Source: Paludibacterium denitrificans
Lineage (GTDB): Bacteria; Pseudomonadota; Gammaproteobacteria; Burkholderiales; Chromobacteriaceae
Assembly (NCBI RefSeq): GCF_009707705.1
Contig: NZ_WLYX01000001.1
Span: 2,232,001 to 2,296,000, forward strand
Length of the DNA: 64,000 nt
Reading direction: 5' to 3'
Shown: positions 54,184 through 63,934 of the stretch, piece after piece
How the letters are laid out: every line of letters begins with the position of its first letter
How positions within the stretch are numbered: the stretch's first letter is position 1
Notes under the pieces: model-generated
The model's database searches: none
The model's input: the letters and a program-made list of their open reading frames with translations, nothing else
What the model was told of the DNA's origin: nothing
Program-made: the position numbers and the translations under genes

Positions 54184-55038
54184 CCTCGTTCTGGCTGATC
54201 CGGCGGCGCCAAGGCTGCGCCGCAATCCTTGCAATAACGTGCCTCGCTAGCATGCCCGTCGCTGGCGCAGTGAGGGCAGCGGCACGGCGGTGATGCCTTG
54301 TCGCCCTCCGGCCCGCGCGCCAGCTCGGCGCTGACGATGCCGGTGGGCACGGCAATGATGCCGTAGCCGATGATCATCACCACGCTGGCCACCGCCTGCC
54401 CCAGCGGTGTTTTAGGCGTGATGTCGCCAAAGCCGACTGTTGTCATGGTAACGATGGCCCAGTAGATACCTACCGGAATGCTGGTAAAGCCATGGGCTTC
54501 GCCTTCAATCACGTACATCAGTGTTCCCAGCACGATTTCCAGCAAAACCACCGTTCCCATGAATACCGCAATCTTGCGGCGGCTGGTGGTCAGCGCGCGC
54601 CACAGTTCGCTGGCCTCGCCGACATAGCGGGTGAGTTTGAAAATACGGAACATCCGTAACAGGCGCAGCACCCGGATATCCACCAGCACCCGGCTTTCGG
54701 GAATGAGTAGCCCGATATAGAGCGGCAGAATGGAAAGCAGATCGACCACCCCAAAAAAGCTGCGCGCATAGCGTGCGGGCCTGGGGCGCAAAGCAGGCGC
54801 AGCGCGTATTCGATGGTGAACAGGATGGTAAACACCCAGTCCAGCGTTGCCAGCTGTGTTCCCCATGCACGGCGAATGGCCGTCACGCTCTCCAGAATGA
54901 CGGTGAGCAGCGACAGCAGGATGGTCAGGATCAATAACTGGTCGAAGCGGCGGTAAGCGGTGGTATCGGACTCGAAGATGATGGTGTACAGGGTACGGCG
55001 CCAGCCTGGTGTGGTAACTCGGTTTGCGGGGTGAACAT
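54180..55038 (-). CDS. Voltage-gated potassium-type ion channel with C-terminal zinc ribbon
   Basis: A six-helix channel of about 285 residues. The S4 voltage sensor is the arginine-spaced RVLRLLRMFRIFKL, and the pore filter is TMTTVGFGDITP, which predicts K+ selectivity. After the last helix the tail holds CRCPHC and, 11 residues on, YCKDCG, a zinc-ribbon pattern that is not part of the usual Kv fold. Slips lie near 55013 (CAGGCTGG for CAGGCCTGG) and 54780. Its stop overlaps that of the macro-domain gene. Role is probably membrane-potential control. Confidence 0.85.
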
Positions 55039-55161
55039 GTCGGCACGCTACCAGCGAGGTTGATATCGTTATAAGGAAACAATATTAGCGGCTGCTGTTC
55101 CAGCCGTTTAGTATAGTTGAGAATAAATCATTCGTTTTGGTCGCGATAGGAGAACAAGCGT

Positions 55162-56094
55162 ATGCGTATTGCCAATACCGTTACCGACCTGATCGGCAAC
55201 ACCCCGCTGGTCAAGCTCAACCGTGTTACCGATGGCTGTGTCGCCACCGTGGCTGCCAAGCTGGAATTCTTTAACCCGGCGCACAGCGTCAAAGACCGTA
55301 TCGCCGTGGCCATGATCGACGCGGCAGAAAAAGAGGCAAGATCGGTCCCGATACCGTCATCGTTGAGCCGACATCCGGCAATACCGGTATTGGTCTGGCC
55401 ATGGTCTGCGCCGCCCGGGGTTACAAGCTGGTGATCACCATGCCGGAAACCATGAGCCGCGAGCGCCGCATGCTGTTGCGTGCCTATGGCGCCGAGCTGA
55501 TTCTGACGCCGGGGCCGGATGGCATGGGCGGTGCCATTGCCAAGGCGCGTGAACTGGTGGAACAGCATCCGGATACCTATTTCCTGCCGCAGCAATTTGA
55601 AAATCCGGCCAACCCGGAAATCCACCGTAAAACCACCGCCGAGGAAATCTGGCGCGATACCGATGGTCAGGTGGATATCGTGGTGGCTGTGGGCACGGGC
55701 GGCACCATCACCGGGGTAGGGGAAGCGCTCAAGGCGAAAAAGCCGGGGGTGAAGATTGTCGCGGTGGAACCGGATGCCTCGCCGGTCTTGTCTGGTGGCC
55801 CGAAAGGCCCGCATGGTATTCAAGGGATTGGCGCCGGTTTTGTGCCGATCATTCTGAATACTTCTGTCTATGATGAAATTGTCCGCGTTACCAACGATGA
55901 CGCCTTCGATACCGCTCGTCAGGTGGCGCGACAGGAAGGTGTGCTGGTTGGTATCTCGTCTGGTGCGGCAGTATGGGCCGCGCTGCAATTGGCCAAACGC
56001 CCGGAAAATTGCTTACAAGCTGATTGTGGTGGTGATTCCGTCGTTTGGCGAACGCTATCTGTCCACGCCGCTGTACGAGCATCTGGCGGATTGA
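55162..56094 (+). CDS. cysK: Cysteine synthase
   Basis: Makes cysteine from O-acetylserine and sulfide with [22 protein letters not shown] opens the protein; the PLP lysine is in HSVKDRIA, the substrate loop is [10 protein letters not shown], and the cofactor phosphate loop is [10 protein letters not shown]. Corrected length is about 310 residues. Slips near 55337 (a lost G in EGKIG) and 56011 (GCTTAC for GCCGGC, expected N-A-G-K-L). It is a single gene with AGGAG upstream and a terminator downstream. Confidence 0.95.
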
Positions 56095-56112
56095 GCCTTT
56101 AAACGTTGGCCG

Positions 56113-56148
56113 AAAACACTGCCTGCGCTGATGCCGGCAGTGTTTTTT
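56113..56148 (+). terminator. Rho-independent terminator after cysK
   Basis: ACACTGCC pairs with GGCAGTGT and runs into seven T. A GTTGGCCGAA word lies directly before the stem (56105). The stem contains one of the few unaltered GCCGGC words in the window (56134). Confidence 0.88.
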
Positions 56149-56230
56149 TATGGCGGTTTGCACCACTGGCGTGGCCTTGACTGAATGCCTGTGCCGGGCT
56201 GGTTTCACCTGTTGGGGAGAATCCGCTACC

Positions 56231-56707
56231 ATGTCGCCGATGAAACGACTCATTTTCTGTGCCGGTTGCGCCGTATGGTTGTCCGCCTGCACCAATCTGA
56301 TTCCACCGACGGCCACCCCAAGTCGACCGCCGGTAAGGCCGACCATTCCACTGCCGTCTCCGCGCCACGACAGCAAGATCGATATCTTGCGGCGCGAGGC
56401 CAGTCAACTGGCTGCTCAGGTGGGGCGTGGCACCCTTAGCCGTACGGCGGCGGCTGATCAGCTGAACATCGTGCGTTTACGCGTAGTTGGTGCCAACCTG
56501 GTGGATGACAACACCTTCGCCATGTACCGCTATCTGGCGGTCGAGCGTGATGCGGATCGCCTGACGCAGGATGAATCACAGGCCAAGATGGAAAAGCGTT
56601 TGCACGACTGGCGTAAACGTTGGCCGAAACTGAGAAACCCGCCTGCCGATCCGGCCTTTACCAACTTCCTGCTCGGGGTCTACGGTTTGCCCCGGCTCGG
56701 CTATTGA
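56231..56707 (+). CDS. Lipoprotein of unknown function
   Basis: About 158 residues with a lipobox (VWLSACTN), a proline-rich linker and then a helical domain (ILRREASQLAAQV, NIVRLRVVGANLVDDNTF) ending in a Trp/Arg-rich segment. ATG 56231 has a good GGGGAGA site; ATG 56240 is the alternative. The frame is intact. A 10-mer word at 56619 codes W-P-K, one of the few not read as L-A-E. Its stop overlaps the ATG of ychJ. Confidence 0.7.
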   Translation: MSPMKRLIFCAGCAVWLSACTNLIPPTATPSRPPVRPTIPLPSPRHDSKIDILRREASQLAAQVGRGTLSRTAAADQLNIVRLRVVGANLVDDNTFAMYRYLAVERDADRLTQDESQAKMEKRLHDWRKRWPKLRNPPADPAFTNFLLGVYGLPRLGY

Positions 56708-57123
56708 TGATCATGAGCAAGAAGACGAGCGCTGCTCCCGTTGGCTGTCCGTGTGGCTTGCCAGCGTCTTATGAAAATTGCTGCGGACGCTATATCGACC
56801 CGCCGCAACAACCAGCTCCCACCGCCGAAGCGCTGATGCGTTCACGCTATGTCGCCTATACCCGTCAGCAGGAGGCCTATCTGCTGGCTACTTGGCATGC
56901 CTCGACAAGGCTTACCGCGCTGGATCTGGCGCAAGACCCGGTCAAGTGGCTGGGGTTGACCGTTGTGCACTGTCAGAACGGACAGATGAGCGATACCCGT
57001 GGCGTGGTGCAGTTTGTGGCGCGCTACAAGGTCAATGGCCGGGCGTGCCGCTTGCAGGAGACCAGCCGGTTCGTGCGTGAAGAAGGCCACTGGTATTATC
57101 TGGACGGTGATATTGCCGATTGA
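56707..57123 (+). CDS. ychJ: YchJ family protein (UPF0225, SEC-C motif)
   Basis: About 138 residues. The N-terminal SEC-C zinc motif CPCGLPASYENCCGRY and the following PTAEALMRSRYVAYTRQQ are the signatures of UPF0225/YchJ; the fold resembles NTF2. The function in the cell is unknown. ATG 56707 overlaps the previous stop; ATG 56713 also fits. The frame is intact. About 200 bases without a gene follow. Confidence 0.9.
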   Translation: MIMSKKTSAAPVGCPCGLPASYENCCGRYIDPPQQPAPTAEALMRSRYVAYTRQQEAYLLATWHASTRLTALDLAQDPVKWLGLTVVHCQNGQMSDTRGVVQFVARYKVNGRACRLQETSRFVREEGHWYYLDGDIAD

Positions 57124-57323
57124 CCGGTGAGTTCTGCTGCTCTGCCGGTGAGGGCTAGTCCGCCATCTGTAACGTCCGCCATCAAGCCGTGGTCAGGTCA
57201 TCGCGTGTCAGGTTTAAGGTGCGTTCTGTAACTTGTCGCAACGCAAGGGATGTAGATTTTCTGCTTTATTTTTCCAGCTAAGCTTCTAATTTTATAAGGG
57301 TAACTTTGGAGGAGGACTCCACC

Positions 57324-57636
57324 ATGGGACTTGCCCTGAACAAATTGCTGGAGCAAATGGAAGCCAGACGTTGCTGTTGTCTTGGTACCGAGTGCGTCAC
57401 CCATGTCGAAGCGGTGCGCACACTGGAAATTCCCATCAGCGGAGAAGTTTGTACCGAGTTGCGGGCCATGGCCGAGGTATTTAATGCCCAGCCTGCCGAA
57501 CTGGCTAAGCGCCATCCTGCAGGCGGCATTGATCGACATGCAGGAACATCTGAATGAAGAGATGGGGCATCTGGCCGACGATGCCCGTCATGAAGTCGAT
57601 GACCCGTGTGTATTGATCGCCAGCGAAACCATCTGA
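57324..57636 (+). CDS. Small cysteine-rich protein of unknown function
   Basis: About 104 residues, acidic and helical. A cluster of three adjacent cysteines (RRCCCLGTEC, four in all) lies near residue 17, and two more cysteines follow (GEVC, DDPC). GGAGGAGGA gives a very strong ribosome site, so it is probably well expressed. Near 57504 GCTAAGC stands for GCCGGC (expected E-L-A-G-A-I-L). The cysteine cluster suggests a metal or redox role, but I recognise no family. It lies between ychJ and the converging ohrR. Confidence 0.65.
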
Positions 57637-57721
57637 ACGCGTTATTGCCACGTGGTAACAAACAAAGGGCCGGTATCTGCTGCCCTTGTCATGTGTGGGT
57701 TCACCAAGTGGTGTGTGAACC

Positions 57722-58183
57722 CTAGCCCTCCGGATTGGCCGGTGCCTGACGCAGCAGCGTCAGCAGTTCACGCAGTGTATCGCGTAGCTCGCGCACCTGA
57801 GTCAGTTCAGGGTTGGCCGGATCAGCGTATTTGCGGCTGAGTTGCTGCGGAACCGCCAGTGCGGCATGACGTAACGCGCGGCCAGCATCGGTCAGAAAAA
57901 TATCCACCCGGCGTTCATCGTCTTGTGCACGCCGTCGGCTTAACCAGCCACTCATTTCCATACGTTTGAGCAGCGGCGTGAGCGTGCCGGAATCTAGCAT
58001 CAGACGTTCGCCCAGCTGTTTTACGCTGACACCATCCTGTTCCCACAGTACCAGCATGACCAGATATTGCGGATACGTCAGTCCCAGTGGCTCCAGCAAA
58101 GGCTGGTAAGCCTGCGTCATGGCACGGCTGGTGGCATAAAGGGCAAAGCACAACTGGTTATCCAGCTTCAGCCATTCATTCAT
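57722..58183 (-). CDS. ohrR: OhrR-like MarR-family peroxide-sensing repressor
   Basis: A winged-helix regulator of about 153 residues. [16 protein letters not shown] carries the N-terminal sensing cysteine in the exact OhrR context; [26 protein letters not shown] and [11 protein letters not shown] are the DNA-binding parts. OhrR normally represses ohr (organic hydroperoxide resistance). Here it overlaps the stop of a glutathione peroxidase gene, so it probably controls that peroxidase. The frame is intact. Confidence 0.9.
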   Translation of the reverse strand: MNEWLKLDNQLCFALYATSRAMTQAYQPLLEPLGLTYPQYLVMLVLWEQDGVSVKQLGERLMLDSGTLTPLLKRMEMSGWLSRRRAQDDERRVDIFLTDAGRALRHAALAVPQQLSRKYADPANPELTQVRELRDTLRELLTLLRQAPANPEG

Positions 58184-58662
58184 AGCAAGGCCTCTATGTG
58201 GCGGGCTAGAGCTGATGGCGCGGTGATGGAGCCAAAACGGCGCACCACCTGACCACGGCGGTCCACCAGAAACTTGGTGAAGTTCCATTTGATCCGGTGG
58301 CTACCTAGTACACCCGGCTGGGCCTGTTTCAGGTAGTTCCACAATGGATGGCTGTGTGGGCCATTGACATCGATTTTGTCGGCCATCAGGAAACTGACAC
58401 CAAAATTTTTCTGGCAAAAAGCCCCAATGCTTGACGCATCGCCCGGCTCTTGTTGGCCGAACTGATTGCAAGGAAACCCGATCACCACCAAGCCTTGCTC
58501 TGCGTAACGGCGGTGCAGCGCTTCCAGCCCGGCATATTGCTTGGTGAAACCACATTGGCTGGCGGTATTGACTAGCAGCATGACCTGACCGCGATAGTCG
58601 TTCAGGTTGATGCTGCCTCCCAGCAAACCGCTGGCAGAAAAATCATAGATGGATGTTGGCAT
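58180..58662 (-). CDS. Glutathione peroxidase-type thiol peroxidase
   Basis: About 160 residues with the catalytic cysteine in NTASQCGFTKQY, the second motif FPCNQFGQQEPG and the Trp site WNFTKFLVD. It reduces hydroperoxides, in bacteria often with thioredoxin. It is the first gene of a two-gene unit with ohrR (stop and ATG overlap). No signal peptide. The frame is intact, with one uptake-like word at 58452 coding F-G-Q. Confidence 0.92.
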   Translation of the reverse strand: MPTSIYDFSASGLLGGSINLNDYRGQVMLLVNTASQCGFTKQYAGLEALHRRYAEQGLVVIGFPCNQFGQQEPGDASSIGAFCQKNFGVSFLMADKIDVNGPHSHPLWNYLKQAQPGVLGSHRIKWNFTKFLVDRRGQVVRRFGSITAPSALARHIEALL

Positions 58663-58926
58663 GATGAGCGTACGAGGTGAAGCAAACTGACGTAATGACT
58701 ATCTTTGCAAAAAATTAAATAGTGAACAACCTGATTGGGTGCTGCTGAGTGGAGAAATGTTGACCGACCGACAAAAAGAGAGCGCAGCGGCAAGGGGGAA
58801 CCGCGGCGCTCACAAAGAAGAATTGGCTTGCTGTGCCAGAGGAGTAAACATCGCGAACGATGCCTAACCCTATGTTTATCCTAGAACATTAATTCAGGAT
58901 TGCGAGCAGGTTTTTGTGCGGCAGAT
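58663..58926. other. Spacer between gpx and dcd, no gene seen
   Basis: AT-rich sequence that must hold the gpx-ohrR promoter. I could not pick out a convincing OhrR operator or promoter by eye. No open frame here looks like a gene. Confidence 0.5.
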
Positions 58927-58953
58927 AAAAAAAGGATGGCTTATGCCATCCTT
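58927..58953 (-). terminator. Terminator of dcd
   Basis: On the minus strand AAAGGATGGC pairs with GCCATCCTTT and ends in a T run, 20 bases past the dcd stop. Confidence 0.88.
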
Positions 58954-58973
58954 TGGGTACGGTTTGAAACGGT

Positions 58974-59545
58974 TCAGGGTTTGGGCAGGGTAACGCCTTG
59001 CTGGCCCATGTATTTGCTTAAGCCCGGTCGCTATATGAAACGTCGCAAACTTCGTCCGATTCAAAAAACAGTACCTGTGCCACGCCTTCGTTGGCGTAGA
59101 TTTTGGCGGGCAGCGGGGTGGTGTTGGAGAATTCCAGCGTCACATAGCCTTCCCATTCCGGTTCGAACGGCGTCACGTTGACGATGATACCGCAGCGGGC
59201 ATAGGTGGATTTCCCCAGACACACCGTCAGCACCGAGCGCGGAATGCGGAAATATTCCACGGTACGAGCCAGGGCAAAACTGTTGGGCGGGATGATGCAA
59301 TAGCCTTTTTAAGCCACTTCCACAAACGAGTCGGGGTCAAAATTCTTCGGATCGACAATGGTGCTGTTGATGTTGGTAAACACCTTGAACTCGTCAGCGC
59401 AGCGGATATCGTAGCCGTAGCTCGAGGTGCCGTAGGAGATGACTTTTTCCCCGTTGGATACCTTGATCTGGTTGGGTTCGAACGGCTCGATCATGCGGTG
59501 TTGTTCGGCCATGCGACGGATCCACTTGTCGGATTTGATACTCAT
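58974..59545 (-). CDS. dcd: dCTP deaminase
   Basis: Deaminates dCTP to dUTP for thymidylate synthesis. [26 protein letters not shown], the catalytic region [23 protein letters not shown] and the C-terminal [18 protein letters not shown] give the full family pattern; about 189 residues. Two GCCGGC-type changes: near 59308 GCTTAAAAAGG for GCCGGCAAAGG (stop in frame), and near 59016 GCTTAAGC. It is preceded by no co-directional gene. Confidence 0.94.
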
Positions 59546-59674
59546 AGTCGGAGCGTCCGTTCTTGAAAGACTGAAATGGCGGTGATTCTACTCCTTAGCC
59601 ATCGCCCGGGGCCATAACCTGTGCAGGTTGTGGTGCGGTGCTGTCCCGGCAAGATGAGTTACAGTATACTCGGT

Positions 59675-59697
59675 ACTGAAAACCATTCTTATTTATG
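59675..59697 (+). promoter_or_regulatory. Possible Fur box upstream of feoAB
   Basis: GAAAACCATTCTTATTTATG lies 13 bases before the feoA ATG. It shows partial likeness to Fur sites (ATT/TAT repeats). FeoAB genes are usually Fur-controlled. This is a weak match by eye. Confidence 0.3.
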
Positions 59698-59709
59698 AGG
59701 CAGCAAACC

Positions 59710-59940
59710 ATGCAGTCACTGGATACCTTTCCTGTGGGAGCAAAGGGGGTTGTGGAACAGCTGGATGTGTCCGACGAGGCATTCCGCCGTGTGGCGGCGT
59801 TTGGGTTGATCCCCGGCAATCCGTTTTCCCTGACGCGCAAGGCACCGTTTGGCGGCCCGCTGGTAGTGGCCGTGGGTGCCACACGGGTCTTGCTGCGCCG
59901 TAATCTGGCCAAGTCGATCAAGGTGAGGATGGCCGGATGA
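59710..59940 (+). CDS. feoA: Ferrous iron transport protein A
   Basis: A 76-residue SH3-like protein required for FeoB function: LDTFPVGAKGVVEQLDV, RRVAAFGLIPGNPFSLTRKAPFGGP and ATRVLLRRNLAKSI match FeoA. An upstream TTG start adds residues but the ATG at 59710 fits the family. Its TGA overlaps the ATG of feoB, as is usual. The frame is intact. Confidence 0.93.
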   Translation: MQSLDTFPVGAKGVVEQLDVSDEAFRRVAAFGLIPGNPFSLTRKAPFGGPLVVAVGATRVLLRRNLAKSIKVRMAG

Positions 59941-61704
59941 AACGTTTTGCCTTGATCGGTTTGCCGAATACCGGCAAATCGACGCTGTTCAACCGCCTGA
60001 CGGGCCTGTCGCAACGGGTGGGCAACTGGCCGGGGCTGACGGTGGATCTGGCCAGTGCCAAGTTGTTGCTCGGCGGCCACATGGTGGAGCTGGTGGACCT
60101 GCCGGGGGTGAATGACCTGACCGGCTATACCGATGATGAAGCGGTGGTGCGTGAAGTACTGGGTAGCACCGCGTTCGATGGTGTGTTGCTGGTGTTGAAT
60201 GCCTCGCAACTGGATCGCCAGTTGCCATTGGCGGTGCAGGTGATGGCAACCGGATTGCCATGCCAGGTTGTCCTGAACATGGCAGACGAGGCCCGTTTGC
60301 TGGGCGTGGAGCTGGATGTGGCCGGATTGGCCGAACGCTTGCAGGCGCCGGTTGCGCTGGTGTCGGCCAAACGGGTGGAAGGTTGGCCGAAACTGATGGC
60401 GCAGCTCAATACGCTGGCGTCACGGGCGGGAGCAGCGGTACAGGCGCAGCTGGAGCAGGTGCCGGACACGCGGCAGGCCATCAGCCAAGCGCAGGGGCTG
60501 TTGCGTGGGGTGTGGAGCCTGCCTGCGCAGATGCCGCCGCAGTTGACGGAAAAGGTTGACCATTGGCTGATGCACCCATGGCTGGGCTTGCCGCTGTTTT
60601 TTGTGCTGATGGCCTTGTTGTTCAACGCCACCTATATGATCGGTACGCCGTTGCAGGATGTGGTGAGCAGCGCGCTGGATTGGGTCAAGCTGCATGCTCT
60701 GGTGCCGTGGCTGACGCCGTTGCTTACTATCGTGCAAAGTTTGCTGCTGGATGGTATCTGGCAGGGCGTGTCGACGGTGCTGACTTTTGCGCCCATCCTG
60801 TGTGTATTTTTCATCCTGATGGCCATGGTGGAGGACAGCGGTTATCTGGCACGTGCGGCGTATTTGACTGACGCGCTGATGGCCCGGCTGGGGCTGGATG
60901 GCCGGGGCTTTGTCATGCAGCTGATGGGCTTTGGCTGCAATGTGCTTAAGCCATTCTCGGGACGCGGGTGATGCGTGAACGCAATCAGCGCTTGCTGTCG
61001 ATGCTGATCATCCCGTTTTCACTGTGTTCCGCCCGGTTGCAGGTGGTGGTGTTCTTTGCCGGGGTGCTGTTTACGCCGCATCAGGCTCCGTGGGTGCTGA
61101 CCAGTTTGTATGCGCTCAGTTTCCTGGTGGCGATGTTCAGCGCCCGGGTGTTCAAGGATCGCTATCAGGGCAGTGAGGCATTTTTGCTGGAGGTGCCACC
61201 GTACCGGCTGCCCAGCCTGCGGCAGATGCTGGCCCGCGCCGTGACCGAGGTGCGGGCGTTTCTGGAACTGGCCTCCACCTTTATCCTGATGGGGGTGGTG
61301 CTGGTGTGGCTGGTGTCACACATTCCGGCCGGTGAGCATCGCACGCTGGCCAATGCCATGGGCGATGTGCTGGCTCCGGTGCTGGACCCGATCGGCATCC
61401 AGCATGAATTGGCCGTGGCCTTGCTGTTTGGTTTTGTTGCCAAGGAAATCCTGTTGGGTAGTCTGGCGGTGATTTACGGCGTTTCCGAAGCCTTGGGGCG
61501 GCGCTGGTACAGCATCTGGATTGGGTGTCGGCCATGAGCTTCCTGTTGTTTACGCTGGTTTACGTGCCGTGCCTCTCCACCGTAGCCGCCATCCGGCGTG
61601 AATCCAAAAGCCTGGCATTTACCTCGCTATCCGTTGTCTGGTCGGTGGGGCTGGCTTGGCTGCTGGCTTTTGTGTTTTACCAGAGCGTGCAGTGGTTACG
61701 CTGA
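59937..61704 (+). CDS. feoB: Ferrous iron transporter FeoB
   Basis: An inner-membrane Fe2+ transporter with an N-terminal G domain: GLPNTGKSTLFNRLTG (G1), LVDLPGVNDLTGYTDDE (G3), then the helical domain and the membrane part with two gates (MGFGCNV before the break). Corrected length is about 590 residues, short for FeoB, as in several betaproteobacteria. Near 60944 GCTTAAGC replaces GCCGGC (expected C-N-V-P-A-I-L-G-T) and near 61500 one base is lost. feoC is not present downstream. One uptake-like word at 60382. Confidence 0.94.
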
Positions 61705-61719
61705 TACATTAGCCTGCGC

Positions 61720-61757
61720 AAAAAAATGGCCATGCCGGAAGCCCCGCATGGCCATTT
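61720..61757. terminator. Hairpin between feoB and ygiD
   Basis: AAATGGCCATGC pairs with GCATGGCCATTT over a ten-base loop. A second structure, made of facing GTTGGCCGAA words (61769 and 61784), follows at once, so the converging genes have two terminator-like elements. Confidence 0.8.
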
Positions 61758-61768
61758 GTTATATCAGG

Positions 61769-61793
61769 GTTGGCCGAAACGGTTTCGGCCAAC
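61769..61793. repeat. Facing pair of GTTGGCCGAA words
   Basis: GTTGGCCGAAAC and its complement GTTTCGGCCAAC are separated by one base (CGG centre), a near-perfect palindrome between the converging feoB and ygiD genes. Confidence 0.8.
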
Positions 61794-61802
61794 TTAACCG
61801 CG

Positions 61803-62582
61803 TCAATCGAAGCGCCAGCAGGCCATCGACAGCGAACCATAACGCCAGTCATCATGCAGGCGTTGCGGTGCGACGCCATCGCTGGCCGCGCCGAGCATGG
61901 CAAACAACGGGTTGAAGTGCTCGTCGCTCGGGTGGTTGTTGCGAGCCAGCGGCGCTTGGTTTTTCCAGTCGAGTAAATCGGCCAGACGGTGTTCGGCCAA
62001 CGCCTGATCCACCCACAAGGCAAACTGCTGCGCCCATTGCGGTATGGCACTGCCTTCCGGCTGCAGGGCCCACAAGTTGTGGGTATAGCTGCCCGAGCCA
62101 ATAATCAGCACATTGTCGTCGCGTAGTGCCCGCAAGGCCTGGCCCATCTGGTAGAACACTTCAGCGCTGGCGGCGTGTGGCAGCGAGACGGCGACCAGCG
62201 GAATATCCGCCTGCGGATACATGCGCAGCAGTGGCGTCCAGACGCCATGGTCCCAGCCATGCGTGTCCGTTGTGGCGACAGCAAATCCCGCCGCCGCCAA
62301 GCGGTCACGCACGTTTTCGGCCAACTTCACATCCGTTACCGCCGGATATTGCAGGGTGTACAGCGCGCGTGGAAAACCACCAAAGTCGTAAACCGTTTCC
62401 GGCGCGGCAGTCAGGCTGACGGTGGGGAGCCGCGTTTCCCAGTGGGCGGACAACACCACAATGGCGCGGGGCCGTGGCAAGTCCCGCCCCAGCTGTTCCA
62501 GAAAATGCGCTGTTGGGCTGTCTTCCAGCGCCAGCGTCGGCGCGCCGTGGGAGATGAATAGTGCGGGGTGTCGTGTTGTCAT
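61803..62582 (-). CDS. ygiD: Extradiol dioxygenase, YgiD/LigB-like (4,5-DOPA dioxygenase family)
   Basis: About 259 residues. The metal histidines are seen in FISHGAPTLAL, VLSAHWET, THGWDHGVWTPL and GSGSYTHNL, in the spacing of the class III extradiol dioxygenases related to YgiD. The in-vivo substrate is unknown. The frame is intact. Two uptake-like words (61992, 62316) are both read as L-A-E. It converges on feoB. Confidence 0.92.
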   Translation of the reverse strand: MTTRHPALFISHGAPTLALEDSPTAHFLEQLGRDLPRPRAIVVLSAHWETRLPTVSLTAAPETVYDFGGFPRALYTLQYPAVTDVKLAENVRDRLAAAGFAVATTDTHGWDHGVWTPLLRMYPQADIPLVAVSLPHAASAEVFYQMGQALRALRDDNVLIIGSGSYTHNLWALQPEGSAIPQWAQQFALWVDQALAEHRLADLLDWKNQAPLARNNHPSDEHFNPLFAMLGAASDGVAPQRLHDDWRYGSLSMACWRFD

Positions 62583-62767
62583 GATGGCATCGCTTGCAAA
62601 GTCTTGATGTCACCAGCTTACGGCAGAACCCTGTTCGAACAAACCGGTTATCTGGAAGTATATTGTTTAGTTATGGTAAACAATTGCTTACCTTGTGACG
62701 CCAAAGTCCAACCACAGGTTGGCCGAACCGGTTGATTGCTACCAACCGGCCCGGCTGTATTTGCTGG

Positions 62768-63764
62768 TCAATCCCAAGGGACATCCGACGAGGTGTTATC
62801 GCCAGACGACGCTGGCGCGGATGACGTCGCGACCGGTGCCGCCGCCGTTGATCCGCCCGCTTGGCTCTCCTCCAAGCCACCCAGCGCCTCAACCAGCTCA
62901 TCCACCAGTTCGCCCAGCTCCGCGCTCATCAGCGTAAAGGTCGCCTCGAACAAGCTCTCGCGGTCATCGCTTACCCGGCTGGCTTCTTCCTGCAACACAT
63001 CCAGAAATTGAATCCGCTTCAACTGCAATTGATCGGTCAAGACAAAACGGATGCGCTCACGCCAGATCAGCCCAACCCGCGTCACCTGTTTGCCGGTGGC
63101 AATATGCTGGCGGATTTCCTCGGCCGTCAGGTCCATGCGCGTGCAACGGATAACCGCGCCATTTTCGCTGCTGTCCTTCAACTCGCAATCGGCATCCAGC
63201 TCAAAACCGACCGGTGCTTCCCCGGCGGCCAGCCAGTCGGTCATCGCCGTGTGCGGCGCAATCTGCGTGCGTGGCAGAGCGGCCGGGAAGGGCGGCAGCG
63301 CTTCACGTAATTTGGATACCAGCGCTTCGGCCTTGCTTGCCGTGCCCGAGTCCACCATCAGCCAACCACGCTGGGTATCCAGATAGGCCGTCATGCGGCT
63401 GGTACGGACAAACGCCCGCGGCAGCAAATCGTCCGTAATCTGCTCTTTGATGGCCTGTTTTTCCTTTCGGCCAACCTTGCGCAGTTCCTTGTCCTCGATT
63501 TCGCTGACTTTGAGTTCGACAAAATCACGGATCACCCCCCGCTTACAGCACCTTGTCTTCGCGTTTCAGCGTTACCAACTGGCAGTCACGAACCGCAAAT
63601 ACCGGCGAATCCAGATGCGCGGCCGGAGGTACCCAGCCCTCAAAAAACCAGTCCAGCCCACCACAGTGTTGAAAAGGCGTTTTATCCAGTGCATCAGCAA
63701 GTTGCGCCGTTTCAACGGGGAATTCCTTGCTCAAACGATAAAAAGAGAGTTGCTTAAACCACAT
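62768..63764 (-). CDS. rdgC: Recombination-associated protein RdgC
   Basis: A ring-shaped DNA-binding protein that modulates RecA; in Neisseria it is needed for efficient pilin variation. MWFKQLSFYRLSKEFP opens the protein and LLPRAFVRTSRMTAYLD, GWLMVDSGTASKAEALVSKLRE and LKRIQFLDVLQEE follow. Corrected length is about 330 residues with a Ser/Ala-rich tail. Near 63541 GTAAGC stands for GCCGGC (expected V-L-P-A-G), a false stop, with an altered G run next to it. It carries an uptake-like word at 63466 (coding V-G-R). Confidence 0.93.
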
Positions 63765-63857
63765 AATTGTTCCATAATGCGCGTCCTCTGATGGCGCTAA
63801 TTGTACTCCCTCCCGGAGCACCGTAGCAGACTGTCAGATGCAGTAACAGCAAGTATT

Positions 63858-63934
63858 CGGGGTGTAGCTTAGCCCGGTAGAGCGCTACGTTCGGGACGTA
63901 GAGGCCGGAGGTTCGAATCCTCTCACCCCGACCA
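63858..63934 (+). tRNA. tRNA-Pro (CGG)
   Basis: A 77-base cloverleaf with encoded CCA; acceptor CGGGGTG/CACCCCG and anticodon loop TTCGGGA giving CGG. Confidence 0.95.
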
